From the NCBI RefSeq assembly GCF_014529535.1, contig NW_023503305.1, positions 778,069 to 842,068 of the forward strand: DNA of 64,000 nucleotides, read 5' to 3'. The stretch is from Bradysia coprophila (taxonomy: Eukaryota > Arthropoda > Insecta > Diptera > Sciaridae). The position numbers were made by a program, and so were the translations under genes. Below, piece after piece: positions 1 through 15,300 of this stretch (position 1 is the stretch's first letter; each line of letters begins with the position of its first letter). The notes below the pieces were generated by a model. The model made no database searches and was not told where the DNA came from. It saw nothing but the letters and a program-made list of their open reading frames with translations.

Positions 1-1
1 G

Positions 2-97
2 CGGACGTACCACATTTGCTATTCGATAGATGAACAAGGAAAATTACCCGAGGTAACAACCGACAAGGAAAGCGTTCCACCTAGCATTTCTCGCTAA
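2..97 (+). CDS. possible C-terminal end of a gene cut by the left window edge
   Basis: From base 2 there are 31 open codons ending in TAA at 95-97; the last residues read KESVPPSISR. The stretch is visibly less AT-rich than the DNA after it, and the codons look ordinary, so it may be the tail of the last exon of a gene lying to the left. I do not recognise the protein. An open run of this length could also occur by chance. There is no start inside the window, and no clear AATAAA follows closely. Confidence 0.33.
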   Translation, partial: RTYHICYSIDEQGKLPEVTTDKESVPPSISR

Positions 98-3000
98 ATA
101 TATTTTTCTTGCGGCATTCCGGTAATATAATTAATGGAAATGAAATGAAAAGCAACCCTTATTCCTAAACTTATTGTTAAACTTTTGCAATAGAGTCGTA
201 TACCCTGAAGACGAAATGTAACAAAAAAAATCAATTTGCTTTGAATTTACAATTGCATTATATTGCAAAATGCTCATATTACGATATTCAGTTTTATGTG
301 AAATGTGAATGTTGCTGGCGATAGTGTTTCTGCAATTTCTCACTTGGGTTTTTCTGGTTTAACAAGGGAACATTTTATTTTAATCATAGATAAATCTCGT
401 TATACTTAAGACGAATGGGATTTACTAGTGGATTTTTGGAACAAGTGAAACTTACATAGGAATAGTTCGAAGTTCTCAGAAATCAGGCTGATTCCAGGTT
501 GGAAAGTAATTGACAATCAGTACATTAGTTATCGCTTCCACTTTGGCATAAAAATTACTTTGACCCATATATGTAACCCAGCCGAAATGGTGTTCGTCTA
601 CTAGATAGAAGATCAATCTAGTTGTTGAACTACTGATTCTAACTTTGCTAACTTTGCCCTAGGTTGAAAAATAGGGAAACGTCTCATGAAAGAATATATT
701 TACAAAACATAAACCACACCAACTCCCGAATAAGAAACTAAGATGGTACATCCAAAGGTTATCTTTGTTCATCATTAGACAACATTACTCAATTGAATGA
801 ACCGGTTGAATTCTACTACTAGCAATAGACCACCATCAATAAGGAACATCACCACGAAATACACGCGGCACCTCTTGTATCAATCAATCAACAGGTGAGG
901 CAGTTCATGAACTTTCATGCGTTTACCGAGACCACGATCGTATTACGTTTCATTAAAAAAAAGTGTGGGTGCCACCACAATTTATCCTTCATAAAACACA
1001 TTAGATTATATCGATGAAATCGTTCAACATCTCAAATGGCAATTTTCTGTTGAATTTTAATTTCCTGTTTATAACAAGGAAAAATGTCGAAGACATAATT
1101 TATAAGCATTCTATCCATTTAAGCTGACAAAACAGATGTCTGCAAACATTCTAAATTCAAATGCGTTCGTTGATCTCACATACAGCAGGTAAGTGTAGTG
1201 TGTCTTTTCACGACTCGTCAAGACCACAAAATATTAAGCAATTTTATTCGAACCGAGAGTGAAAAAAATTGGATATATTTGTGCGAATCAAATAAAAAAA
1301 TTGCATAATTCACGTTGCCCAACGATAATATTGAGTATGAATATACAGTTACATATAAACACTTATATTTGGCACAATATGTGAGCGGTCTCTTTTTCGC
1401 ATGGTCATATTCGGACAGCAAGTTTCGATTTCTCAATTTCTGATAGTGTATAAGGTCATTAACGGCGACAAAAATATTGTTTGACAACAAATTTATTAGC
1501 ATAGACTCGTACACATATCTGTCGACAGAGGCTCATGAAAATATTGAATTCAAATCTGTCATACTTAAGAGACTGAGTCTCCCTAAATTATTCTGAAAAT
1601 CATTTGTTCTCCTCAGCCTCAATAAAAATGCCGCTTCCGCGAAAACAGCGAATTTGGACATGCCTTTTAAAATTACTCGATTAGTCGATTTTTTCTCTTT
1701 CCGTTGACCATAATTTTTCGTACGAATTTTTACGTTGCATCACACTTACGAGCATTGAATGAGTAACCATGGCTCGATTTATCTTTTTTTTCTCGTGAAT
1801 TTAATTTTGAGTATTTTATCGTTGCAATATTGTAGAGTTGAAGTATATTTCAAATATTGTTATATGTTCACAACCAAACCCATAATAAATAACGTTTATT
1901 GCTGCCGCGACTATATTGCAGATTTAATTCCTCATATTATACGAGTAATTATTGCAGATGTTGAGAGAGCCAACTGCTAATACCATATTTTAATGCCTAC
2001 ATTATTTTAATCAATTTGTCGATGAATAAGGTGTCCGAACTATGGAAATGTAATGTTTTCGCACAGAAATCGGTGTCTAGGTGTTATTGACCGTTTTTCA
2101 GATAATGCGGAAAAGCTTTTTTTTATTTACCAGCAATAAGTATCGTACAAAGAAAAATATTAATATTACAATTGCACATGCACAGGTACTTCAATCGAAT
2201 TATTAAATTAGCAAACACCTGACTAATTGTCATAATTAGTATTTATGTCAGCAATATCTGTTGGGAGATTCATATATAGTCAAAGAATGGTTATATGAAC
2301 GCATTTACTCTGTGTGATAGAGTAAACTAAAATGCATTGATCCCACTATACTTAGCTTCTTTAAAGAAGACTGTAATTACAGACAGGGCGGGAGTGACCA
2401 CTTGATAATCGATCGGGAGATTTCTGAAAAAAAAAAATTGCCGGCCCGAACCGCATGGAAGGAAACAAACGGCCCATCGGGCTACACCAGATCGCCCACT
2501 TTGACCAATTTGGGCCTGATAAAAGGGGAGATTGGTTATAATATTGTTTCGTTAGGGAAGATAACACAACGTGAAAGCAAACAACCGTCAGTGCAATACA
2601 ATGTTTTGTGAGATTGTAGTCTAATGTTTGAGCTTTTTTTTACAAAAGCTCGATTATATTAACTGATAGTCTACATTTTAAAAGAATATTTTATTCAGCC
2701 GGCAATGCATTTTTAATGTTCGGCGTAATTCTTTCATTTATGTGTTTTATGTGTTCGATGCGATGAAGTGAAAGGACAACCTGATATTGTTCGGCGAAAA
2801 TAATCTGCTGAATCATTGTGATTATATTTCAATAACATTCATTAGTCATTCGTTGGATCGTAGGTATTTGGGAATTATAGCAATTCCAATTAATTTACAT
2901 TGTGAATGTGAACCTCCTAACCATGCGGACAGGTCTTTGGAAAACGAAAGAAGAAATATCGCATCTAGGCTTTCTGGCCTAAACCAGAAAAAAGCTTAAA

Positions 3001-4750
3001 CAATGGCACTAAAGCTATCCTCTAGAGAACTTGAAGAAAATAAAACGAAATTTACAAACACACATTGAAGGTTGTGAAAGCTTGTTGGAAATTTAGCAAG
3101 TCTTGTTCTTTGATTGATACGAAAATGGAACGAATAATGCGGCTTGTATAGTGTGGTATATTGACTGGTAACTCATTGCGTTCCAGGAAATTTTGCTGAG
3201 TCAATCTAACTGTATTGAACTTTAATTGATTTGTTTCTCACTGAGAAGCGGCCGTTACCACTACAACCCATAGTGGTGCTTAGGTGCTAGCGGCTTGTCG
3301 CTGTTTGCCCTAAATTAGGGCCCCTTATTCTCAAACGAAAATGTGTAAAATAAATAACTGAAGAATGTCTTGACTTGGAACTTGGACAGTAGTCCCTCAA
3401 GTTCGAGTTGCGACAGCTGAGTAGAAATCAATCAACAGACCAAAATTTCACACAATTTTTTTTTTGCTTTAATTGTACATTGCGTACGCAACCTACGCTG
3501 TGTTAAATCATTTATATTCGGTCGACAAAATTTTTAATTGATTTTTACGAATGGTCTAATTGTCTACACATGTTTCTATAATTGTTGCTAATATACGATG
3601 AAATAAATTAAATTCAAATTTTTATCATTTTAAAATATTTTGAAGGGAATCGTCTAGGTCATAGCCGAAATCAGTGCCAACACTTCGTCAGCTTTTACTA
3701 ACCAAATCCACCCACCGAACAACAGCTTTATAAAGAATCAATTTCTTGTCGTAATAAATAATTCCGTAACAATGAAATTCATTCATCGAAGATTTTTTTA
3801 AAGCAAAATATAAAAAAAATGAATCTGTTTTTACAAGATCACGACAATTTCCTTGTACATTTAGAGGTGCAAGGTTAAAAAATCATTTGAGTTCTTTTTA
3901 TTATTTACACATTGGACTACACTTAACAGAGTCATAAATTGTTTATAGCTGCAATATTTGTGCGTGTAATCTCGGAGGAAAACTGTTTTGTTCATTGGGC
4001 CAGTAGAATTGGTTGACACATTAAATTACATAAAGGCAATTTTTATGACCAATTTTTAAGACTAAATTCGATGTTTCATGTTTATTTTCACGCAAATAAT
4101 CGTACTGACGCTTTCAGTGAATTAGCCCATGAACCTGATAAAGATGAGATATGACTTTGTTCACACGGTATGTTATTTTTTTTCTTGTATTTTAAATCTA
4201 AATAAAGGTAAAACCAGTTTACTAGGTACATCTAAAGTTTAAATAGCCTCACCTTGTAGTATTATGTTTTGTGGGCAAATAAAATTTGTAAATTTCCGTA
4301 AACCTGCGTAAGTCAAACTTTTCTTCGTTTATTATATTGTCATGCGTCATTATATCAATCAGTTATTACGATCTTGATCACGGAGAAACCACAACGATGT
4401 GCGAAAATTCAATGGAAGTTAAATAAATTGAAAAAAGTACCGATGATTCTGCACAGGCCCGGAAATTTTCGCATGATAATTTGGAGACAATGGACAACAA
4501 AATTGAACGGCAATCGATTCGCAGGGTCGAAGAAGCGACAAGTCAATGTCTAGCAAATACAGGACAATATTTTAGGAAAAATTCCGAGTAAGTGGGTAAA
4601 CGACGTCATATGATTTCTGGAACTCGATAATTGGATAGAAGTTTTCACAAAGATTTTTTATTCTAAACGCACATACATTGTGCCTCTAAAGATGCTCCGA
4701 TTTGTTTACAGATTTAATTTAAAAAAATATTTTAACAAAAATATAGGCAG
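98..4750. other. AT-rich non-coding DNA
   Basis: I see no convincing exon here. Open frames are short (under 100 codons) and lack codon bias or recognisable domains. A slightly GC-richer patch at about 2385-2540 has open frames on both strands but matches nothing I know, and may be a repeat fragment. Poly-A and poly-T runs are common. Confidence 0.5.
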
Positions 4751-5156
4751 TACAGCCGCCACAGGGTCTGGTATTGGTAAATTCATTTAATGAATATACT
4801 GAAATGTTATGTACAGAAGATTACCGAAATTTGCTTAAAATTTACTGAATTTACCGAAATATAAATTCGGGACGTTTTCGGTAAACTTCAGTAAATTTCG
4901 GTAATCTTTGGTAAATTTCGGCCAAAATCGAAAGATCGAAACAGGGACAGTCACAAAAATTCTGCTTTGATCACTGCAATAATTCTGTGTACGATTCAAT
5001 CACGATCAACAAAATTACCACTTTTGGTTATCAAATATTCAGTTTTACTCAGATTATCTTCTAACAAATTTCTATTTCAAGCTAACAAACAGCTTTTAAG
5101 AGCCTGAATGTTTGTGGATAAATTATTTGGCATCGGTAAAATATTCGGCGGCTGTA
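4751..5156. mobile_element. possible MITE with 10-bp terminal inverted repeats
   Basis: TACAGCCGCC at 4751-4760 is repeated inverted as GGCGGCTGTA at 5147-5156. Inside, at about 4823-4909, is an imperfect foldback rich in TTACCGAAATTT and its complement AAATTTCGGTAA. No coding capacity is seen. The termini are short, so the boundaries are uncertain. Confidence 0.35.
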
Positions 5157-6254
5157 GGTTTCGAGGAAAATTACATTTTTTCAGTTAAGTCTAAAAATAA
5201 TCGGTGCATTTTAGAGGCATACCGAAGAACAACTTTTTGTTTAGAATAATATTTTACCTCTATTAAAAATAGCTTGGTATGTTCACAGCACACAGATAGA
5301 TTCATTCAATATCTGAAGAGCTATGTTTGATTGAGACTGTTAGCATCGTCAGCATTTGAGTTTTTGAACAGTCAGAAATTCACGTAATCACTAAAAACAA
5401 AGACGGGAGCTTACACTTCTACGATTCCATTTAAATTTACTGTTATGTGTACTTAAAGTTTGCTACTTAAAATCTTCTGAATTTATACTTACGAAAACTC
5501 TCCGAATCAAATTTAATTGCCTTGAACTTTGAAACGGTTGAACTTGGCGGCAACATTTTCGTTTATATTTTCAATTATTCTGAAACGAAAAACAAAAACA
5601 TTTTATCAGCCTCAGCAAAATCAATGCCTATAATATACCACATAGGTACGCATTACATAAATGTATCGTTATCACAGTAAAATAATAAAAAGAAAAAAAA
5701 ATGAAATGAAAGAAATCTTCTCGTTCATTCATTCCACCAAATCTCTTTGTGTACACCTTCAAACAATGAAATTATTATAAAATCCTGTACCGCGTTTCCT
5801 TTGAATTATGTTTACTACAAGCTTGCCCAAAAAAAAAGATTTCAAATTATAAGGTATGCCATTCAGACCATTCAGTGTAAACAAGTTCATTAATTACATC
5901 AACAAGAAAATTGAAATTACTGCGTGTGTATAAACATTAAATTATAAATTCGAAAATTATATTTCGTTTTGTTATTCGTAGAATTTTTGGGAAGGCAATT
6001 GGATTATAAATTCACATCACAGGCTTGCATGAAAACCTTTTTATTATTTTATAAATTGTCAAAATATTTAATTTTACCATTTTTTTCGTCGAACATTAAT
6101 AAATATAAAAAACAATGATCACTGATCAATTGTTTTATTATCATTACGTTACTGTTTTTTAAGAACAGAAAGGAATATTATGAGATCGTGTTAATATTTG
6201 CGGAATGCATTGCAATAAAAACAGTTAATAATATTGAATAATGTGTTTTAGGTA

Positions 6255-6380
6255 CAGTGAACGACATCTCAAATGTCTCACTGTCATTTTTTTTTCAGAG
6301 AATGTCATTGTGAATTTGCAATGACACAATAAAATTCTCAGAAAAATTTGACAGTGAGACATTTGAGATGTCGTTCACTG
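6255..6380. mobile_element. short MITE, ~31-bp perfect inverted repeats, TA-flanked (Tc1/mariner-like)
   Basis: The left end begins CAGTGAACGACATCTC and the right end finishes with its exact complement, GAGATGTCGTTCACTG. The inverted repeats run for about 31 bp around a ~64-bp A/T-rich core with no coding capacity. The element lies between TA dinucleotides (6253-6254 and 6381-6382), the target duplication expected for Tc1/mariner-type insertion. The near-perfect termini suggest a fairly young copy. Confidence 0.75.
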
Positions 6381-6382
6381 TA

Positions 6383-9300
6383 TATAAAAATACGACTCAG
6401 TTTTATGTAAGTTCATAAAAGGTTCAGTGCGTATACTTGCGTCAGTATAATTTATGTAAAACAGCAACTAATTTCGATTTAAAAAGAAAAGAAAAAAAAC
6501 TGCTAAGAAGTACCTACTTAGCGCTTAATTGAAGATCAGATACACAAAGTCATGTTCAATATCTCAATGATTTAAGCGAGACCATTTATCTTTATCGCTG
6601 GCTTTGTTTAGTCAGTGTTAATTATATAGGTAATCTTTTTGAAAAGGTCAAGTTCAAAATTATTGTCAAGAAAGAAAAAAAAAATAGAAAAGTTTGCACT
6701 GACTGTACCAGCAATAGTGAGTTTTCCATATTAGACCAAGTCAGAGCCTTTTTATTTACATAAAAAATTGTTGTAAATCTATTATCATTCGATGAATTTA
6801 TTCTTCCATTTAATGCCTCACACTGCTGGATGTTATTGACTTTAATGTTCCGGATGAGTTCTGGTCATTAGTCTAGACATCACATTTTGACATTTCCATA
6901 TTGATTTTGTTTAAAAACGTTAAATAAACGTTCTCAATATTGTGAATGTTAATGATTCGAAAAGACGTAAACATTTACGTTCATTCACAAGAAAGAAATA
7001 TGAAGAAAAAAAACCTATGACTGTGCGTAGAAATCTTAGACAATTTGGCTGCTTGTTTGCACATCAGCTGAACGCAAATAATCATTACGTTTTTATATAA
7101 TTTCACACCGAATTTTCACGTGTAATTGTTTAGGAAAGGCGGCAATTATGTTTGACGCATTTTGTTGTACTTCTGTGTATATCGACGCAGAGTATAGGAT
7201 TTTACACGCGAAAATTTAAACGGATATAACAGAAGGTTTGGTATCGTTCACCAATGATGCAGAGGAAATAAATTTCTGACTTATTTTCCGTCTAAATGTA
7301 GTCTCATACCACTAAGAAGTGGATTTATATTAACTCGCCGTATTCAAAAGAGAAGTTGATTTAATCCATACAGCTCACAAAACTACACTGAAAAGTTTTG
7401 TCCCTTTTTGAAATATTCGACAAGCTCCAATGGAGCTGCTCCACCCACAGTCAAATTTTATTCTGAGAATTCGAACCACTTTATTTGTCATTTACTTAGA
7501 ATAAATATTGGGCACCAAATTCACTTAAATCTCGTATATGTAAGACAGTTGTAGATATAAGAGGGGTAAAGTTTCCATTAAAAGAAAAAAGGAAAATGAG
7601 TTGGACCAGAAAATAGTTTCAAAGGTTCCACACTGGAAGCAAAAGAGGCTTCCGTTCAAGTTCTTTCTCTCATCGCAAGGAAAATTTGCAAATTTACTCT
7701 AAAGAATTCAGTTGCCACATACAAAACCTTTTTCAATTTTTTAAGTTCCTTTAAATTCCATGCAGAAGAAGATTTTTTTACCTCTTCCCATTATACAACT
7801 ACCTAAAACCGGCAAAACCGGCTGTGTAAGCTTACTAAAAAAAGCTTTTTATTAATTAGAAAACTCTTTATAATAAACCAAAAAAAAGAGTGGTGACCAA
7901 TCTCTGATCAGGTGTCTTACATCTGCAATGTTTTAGAAGATTCTTACATTTTGTATTAAGATTCTACCACATTATTAACAGTGGAACAGAAACCTACATT
8001 TTGTGAACAATTTAAATGGCTCAGTTTGCTTCACTCTTATTATAAGATGAGGGTCGTCACTTATGAACGGATCCTTGACCCAAACATGTTTATGTAATCC
8101 CTGGACGTTTCATTTAAAAATTACGAAACTAATTTTTGTGGAAGTGAGACTTTTTACGATGATTATGTACAAAAACGAATACTTCGAAAACAGTTTTTCT
8201 CACCTAATTTGCTCGAACGAAATTGCTGAATTTAATTCTTGATTTTTTTTTCATAACCAATGCAAAACTAAACAAACTAACAGACTCACAGAAAAACGTT
8301 AGAAACTTTCTTTCCACTCAATGCTAATAATACAACCAACTTCAACCGACTACCTTGGTCAACTTAAGATTGTAGCCTCATTGCACTCTCACTATTCTAT
8401 TATCAGAATTGAAACGACCTTAAAAAACCCCGAAATTTTCTCGTATTGCGGCCGAAAAGACGGTAACGGTTTTAATAACAATGACTAAATCAATATAAAC
8501 AACAAAAGTAAAATTACAGAGTGCGTACGACATACACACTGAAATCAACGTAACCATCAAACCATAACCGATATTTTCGTCTGCTTAGAACCTTCAAAAT
8601 ACCTGGATAACACTCAAAGCATTCCATAAGGTTTATCAATAGGCACTCAATAGATTAGACAATGTTAAGGCCATCAAACCAATGAATTAAAAATAATAAT
8701 TTGTTTTTTCTTAACAGAAAATCCACAACAATAATTTCATTATCGCACTAGCTGACCCAGGAAATATTATATATTTATACACATCTGGTATAAGGTGTGA
8801 GCAGATTGGCTTCATATTGTTTTAATTTATCAGAACTAATCATCTTATCGGAATCTTCTTGGTATCACTATTTTCGTTACTTAAATCACATTGATGCGTA
8901 TTTTTTGTTTCTTTTTATTACAAACCGACGAGTGGTTTGTTAAGCCACGACAAAATTGGGAATTCTATTCTATCAAAAATGTGTCGATATTTTGTTGTCC
9001 TAGAATCCGAAATGTGCACTGTTTTGGTTCATTGCAAGTTCTCATCTAGCTTTTGTTTTTTTGTTAAAAATTTCTTAATTTTTTTCGCAAGCATAACAGA
9101 TACAATTTTCAGCAATGTGCCAACAATTAAAAAAAAAATTAAAAATTTTTAATGTTGAAGCATGTTGAAAATTTAAACGTAACGCTGTGTGCTGCATTCG
9201 TAATTATTGTCAAATATCTTGAAAGCATCCCAATCAAAGTTACATAAGTTCATGTTAAAATCGCTTAAAATGCAAACGGAAAAATAATATAAAAAATTTA

Positions 9301-12300
9301 AACCAAACATTATGCCTGGGTATTGTTTTGCATAATTACCAAATTCTCTTAAATAACTTTAAAATTTAACTTTCGTTATCTAATTGGTGAATAGAAGATT
9401 CGATTCGTTAAAAGGTTTTTGTGTTTTCAAATAAAAACTGCGTGGACTCGATGGATGTAATGTTGTGTTATACTTATAAAACAAAAACTTAACGGTTATT
9501 CAATGGAACTTACTCTATTTAAATTAAATTTATTTTTTATCACTGCACTTGTTGTCAATTTCTTTTCTTTTTCTATGTCACAAAAAGTTCTATGTTCGTT
9601 TTTAAATGTTCTCTCGTACGACTGTCCAAATGTTCTAAAAAAAACAGTCCCAACTTATCACTTTTATTATTAGCAGACACAAATTGTTCAATTTATCGAT
9701 TCTCTTTTCTTGTACATTGCATGTAACTCTATAGCATTGAATGTGGACAAAAACTTCATATTTCACTTTTCATTTCATTCACTTCTTGTGCTAACGATCG
9801 ATCAACAACGAAAGCTTCGACAAAATGATCTCGCAATTTAGCATGTTAACACTTTATATATATGTGAATAACGAATAAAAATTTTTCTTGAAATTTCAAA
9901 GTTTTGTTAATCTCGTTCAACAAAAAAAAATATTGACCACAACGTGTTCAGTGAGTTAGTTGATCTTAGATTTTGTTTTAAAGTCGCGTTGTCGTATATT
10001 TATCTGTATATTAACATCGTTATATATACAGCATTGTATACGACACGGTACGTTTATAAAATTAATATTGTCGAGTATATGCCATTCGTGTAGTGGCTTC
10101 AGACTTGATCACATTTTGATCGGAGAAGCAAATAATATTTTATATGCGATCTTGTCAGACACACACGTACCCCCAGTTCAGAACCATATTATTCGTTCGC
10201 ACGTATTAATATACTTAAAATCGATTGACACATATTATATTGAATTAAGAAAAACATGAATGAATTTTGTCTTTTTTTTATGCAATTTCAGTTACATTGT
10301 ATGTTATATTGCTTATACTCACAGAGAGTGTGTTTATCTATTGGCTATGTTCAAAAAATTAAAAAATAAAAAGTTTATTGCCTAACGCCGATACCTAGTG
10401 GGTTTTTTTGAGATTCGTTTTTGCCGATGCATATATTGTTTAGTAACGTTTAACCTTCAAAGTTAAATTTCTTTGATTTTGTTTTTTTTTATGAAATCGT
10501 TATGAACAAATTTTTCGGTTAAAGTGCGTAAATTAATTGGATTCAGGAGGAATATTTACCGATATTTTAAGTGGAATAATTTCGACTCTAAGTCATTCAG
10601 AAATCGTATTGTGAAAAGTAAATTTAATTTACGATACGACCAACGAATGTTGGGTGGATTTTAATGGTATTTTTGCTATAGGAAACATTGTGTTCGATAC
10701 AATACAAGAGAGAATGACTTGGTCTTTTTTAATTATATTTTCCTTAATGATTTTCTTCAGATTTGGTCACGTAATCGCCAAATCTGACGACATATTTGTT
10801 ACATATTTCAGTCTTTCTGTTCACATTGTACCAAACAAAGTTTTTTTTATAATTAGAAGTCTCATCCTATATTGATCAAGCGAGCAACTTTCTTTATTTA
10901 TATTCAGCGAAAGAGGTTATTTCATGCAAAGAATCTTCCACACATTAGGGATCATTTAATAATGGCAGGGGGCTCGACATATTGAGGCAGGTCGTGTTGT
11001 AGGTATAGGCAACATGTGAACTTCATTAACACTTTTTGGATGTTTATTTATCGATCAACACATTAATTAACAGAAGTTTTTTTTGTAGTCAACAGTGTTA
11101 CCTATGGTTGTATATACGCATAGTAACGATACTATTAGAGGTAGACTTGCCGGTCATTTAAATTGAATTGACTGGCAAATTATGCTTGTAGGAAACCAGC
11201 ATACATAAATTCAACTTTGAACTTTTTTTTATTGATTTATCTCTGATCGGTAGATGCTGTGGTAACCTAATCGAAGTTGAAATGAGTCATGCGGATATTC
11301 CGTATCAAATTCTGCATATATACTTGTACAACCTTGATTATCAACATGTTGTCATCGAATGTGTTTCGATATGAATTTGCGAAATAATTGCCCCAATTTA
11401 CTCAAAGAATTCATGCTTACAACTCTATCAATTCTCTAGAGAGGTTCGGTGATAGAGCGAGCATTGACTCTATTTAGCTGGACAGATGAATACCAACATC
11501 AAACCTCTTGCAAAATTTTAATCGCAAACTTACATCTCTAACATAACTCTAAAAAACTGTCTAATAAGCTCGTAGCATACTAACCGACTTGATCACCAAA
11601 ATGTTATTTTTAGGTCAAATTATTAATCCTAACAAACTTTCAACATAATGCACCACGTACACGAATCTAAAAAAAGAAAAAAACAAAACCTGAAAACCTT
11701 CGCCTTTTCTCAGTGATCCGATATAAATATACACAAAATTGATGCTGCATTTCCTTATTGTATTTCAATTGAATTTCTTCGCGAAATAATAATATTGTAA
11801 ATCATGTTTAGCTGGGTGTAATAAATATTTTCCTTTTAAAATAAAGTGTACTGTTGTGCCCTTGTGGTTGTGCATTTAAATCGATTGCATACGTACTTCT
11901 TTTCTACGTTTATTGTTTCCTTTGTGTTTGGTCTTATAAAATTAATTTTTTAAAAGGTAAAAATATAATGAGCCCAGAAAATGATCAAATTTCACTGACG
12001 AGTCCTGTGCCAAGGCCAACTTTATTTTCACAACAATTCATTCACAAATCATTTCTTCACCATATGATAGCAAATAAAGATCAGACTTGATGTTAAAGTG
12101 GTTAAAGTGAACAGGTGATAATCATCAGATCATCGGATCACTTTAACAAATTCTAACTCACCAATTAGCACTTTATTTAATGAAGAACTTGCTCTACCGA
12201 CCGTAATAACGATATCGGTATTGTGTAAATTGTATGTTTCAATTTTGCGGTGTAATTTGGTTTGTCGTAAAGAATGGTGATTGGTGATGGCGGCGGGTAC

Positions 12301-15300
12301 ATGTAAATCCACATGCGTCCACTAGAGATTTGATTTGTTCGTTAATATAGACGCCTTTACGGCCAATATAACAAAAATGTATTCGGATTACATCATACGA
12401 GTCATTTCAGTGTGTGCATCGTTGCAGCCAGCAAACACATTGCAACTACCCAAATTATGAAGTTTGAGTGAACTTTAGGACGTTACCAATGCGACAAATT
12501 TGCTAGAAAAGTTGGTGGAAGTCTAGTACTGCGCCATCCCATTCATAACGAGATGAGATGAGTTGGCATACAACATTTTTGTGTCTACTGCCTAAGGTTT
12601 GTCCACCGTAGAAATTTTTTCGTCCATATGTGATTGATTCCCGCGATCAAAAAAAATGCACAAAGCTCGATGAACAAGAATAAAATGTCCAATAGGGGTT
12701 TTCTGTAGTAGTTGTTGAAGATGATTCCTAATGTCTTCAGACTAAACGTAGGCTTTTACAAGTTTATTTTGCGCTTTACAAAATTTGAATTCCATAATGC
12801 TCATACACCTGGGAATGCTACATAGGCTGCGAACAGACCACTCATCTTTAGCATCTGCAATGTAGATTCTACTTGTAAATTTTGTCAGAGTATCTTTCTA
12901 ACAATCGCATACACCTTTTTTACAAAATTAGGAGGCCTAAAATCGAACAGTGTCTGCTTAGAAATTTCGTTTTGTTACAAGTGTATGAATACACTGGTAA
13001 GTTAAACAAGAAGTTTGCTGCTTTCGTCAATTCATCAATTACGTGACATCGACATAATGAACATTATACTAAACTTTGTTTGTAACCTTCACTAATAGCT
13101 TCTATTAGACATCATCTAACCCTTGAACCAACAGCTTACGTTGCAATGCATTTAGAATAAAAGTCAAGTGGCTTTAATGAATTATTTTACGAAGCGGTTA
13201 TTATACACAGCCGATTAGCTAGACACGGGAAAGTGGAGATGTAATTAGCGATGCTTAGAAAAATAAACAAAGAATCTGTCTGAGAATTTACAATGAAAAA
13301 AAAAACGAAAGGAAATTGGATTAACAATTTGAAAAGAAAGCCATTGACTGATGCGACGACATATTCAATTAAATGGTTCAAAGACATTACGTTCAGGATC
13401 TACCATTTATTCATCAATCCTTATCGTATTTTATATCTCATTGTGTGTATTATACCATCAAAACATATTCAATGCGTAAATATGTAGTGTTGGTTTACTT
13501 GTTTGATAAATGATTTTATCTTTCCGGTTATTACGATTGTACTCGATGGTTCAGTGAATATCTGAATTAATTTTCAATAGATTACGTCCAATAATTAAAT
13601 ACGATAGGTGACATCGGAAAGGATAAACCATTCGGTACGTAATTGAAGTGGTTTGCAAATGGAAATTGAAAATATATTTTATCAGCACCCGACGCATTAA
13701 AAAATTTTTATACGATTTACAGTGTAGAATCTACAGTCTACACTGTGAAGAACTTTGCTCTTTAAGAAATTTAAGATGAGATAGAAATGGAGCTTACAAT
13801 GGCGAACGATTTTGGACTGAAGAGCAAATTGTAAATAAAAGTTGTTTTAGCAGCTCTGGGACGGAAAGCACCTCGTTGGGATGTCGTTTGAGGCCAATTT
13901 TTTAACAGGTCCAAAAGGAACTCGAGAAAAGGTCCTTATCAAGGGAAGTCAAAGGAAGTTGTAAGCACGGTTCTGAAATAAGTGATTAAGAATCTTGCGA
14001 ACACGACTGGCATTGAAATAAGACGAATTCATTGGATGCTTTCTATGTAATAAATTTAGTACATAAAAGGTTCTCTTTCTATGTTAGTCTCGTAGATGTT
14101 ATTGACACCGCCTCAACTGATCTACTCAGTGTTGCGTGGTGCCTTAACTGGTTATTTCAGAATCTTGGTTGCAGGTCGATTAATATTATGGATTGAATTA
14201 AATGACAAATGTAAATGAAGTTAAACGAAAAGTCAATGTCGTTTGCAATCGGTGCACTCCCTAATGACGAAAAACTCTTTTCCGAAGTCTTCGCTAGTAA
14301 CCCATACGACGTAATGGTTTGAAGATTATTTTTTTTTTACTTGTTTTGCTTCACCACTCGGCTTTGGCTCGAGCCCCCAGATGAAATTAGTCTATTGTCT
14401 TTTGAGACGTGAGTATAAGTGTTTCCAACTTTTGAGACTTTCATTTTTCCCTGGGACCACAATTGTCAAAATAAAAATCTCAAAACCAGTACATTATCTG
14501 CTATTGATTCTATGTTTTGCATAGAAATAGTTGATTACCTTCATGTGCGAGAAAATACCTTGGTCGCTAAATAACTATTTGAATAACTAAAAATAAAATA
14601 AAATAACCGTCTTGACATCATTAACCAATCCGAACTTACAAAAATCATTGGAAAAAGCATCCCCGTATCCCCGTCTCATTATTGTCTCCCAATCTGCAGA
14701 GTAGCAGAATTTTTTTGTTGTTACGTTGAAACTATTCGTAATTAATTAATGCACTCAACCCGAACAGCCACGATATTACAACAACGAAAAGCTGCCACCA
14801 AATTCGTCGTTTATTGTCCGTATATGATTATGAAACATTAGCAGTTCAATAAGAACCACCCTCTAAATTTTATTCAGATTTCGTTATATACGAAACGAAA
14901 CGTTTGCGTTGATTCAATGCTTCGATGGAAAAGATTAAAATATATCAAGATAACGAAAAACCCAGATCCTGCTGTTTGAATCCGACTATACTGCACATGA
15001 TTATTTGCTATATAAAAGAGCAAGTACGATTCTGTTCTATTGTCATTTCTGAAACGGTGCTGTGAAAGTTTATTTATCGGTGTAAAAGCTTCTGTGTAAC
15101 ATTGTTTCTGGTAAAAGAACAGTCTTCTTTTTCGAAAATTTAATTTTGTCGTTTCGTTAGACAACAAGCATTTTATTGTGAGTTAGAATTTTAATTTGAT
15201 TACTCCAAGTCTGTCGATTCGGGATTAAATTCATGTGTTCAATTTAAATTTAAAAAATTAAGGAAATATATTCAGTCAGAAATTTGGTTGCTAATTACTT

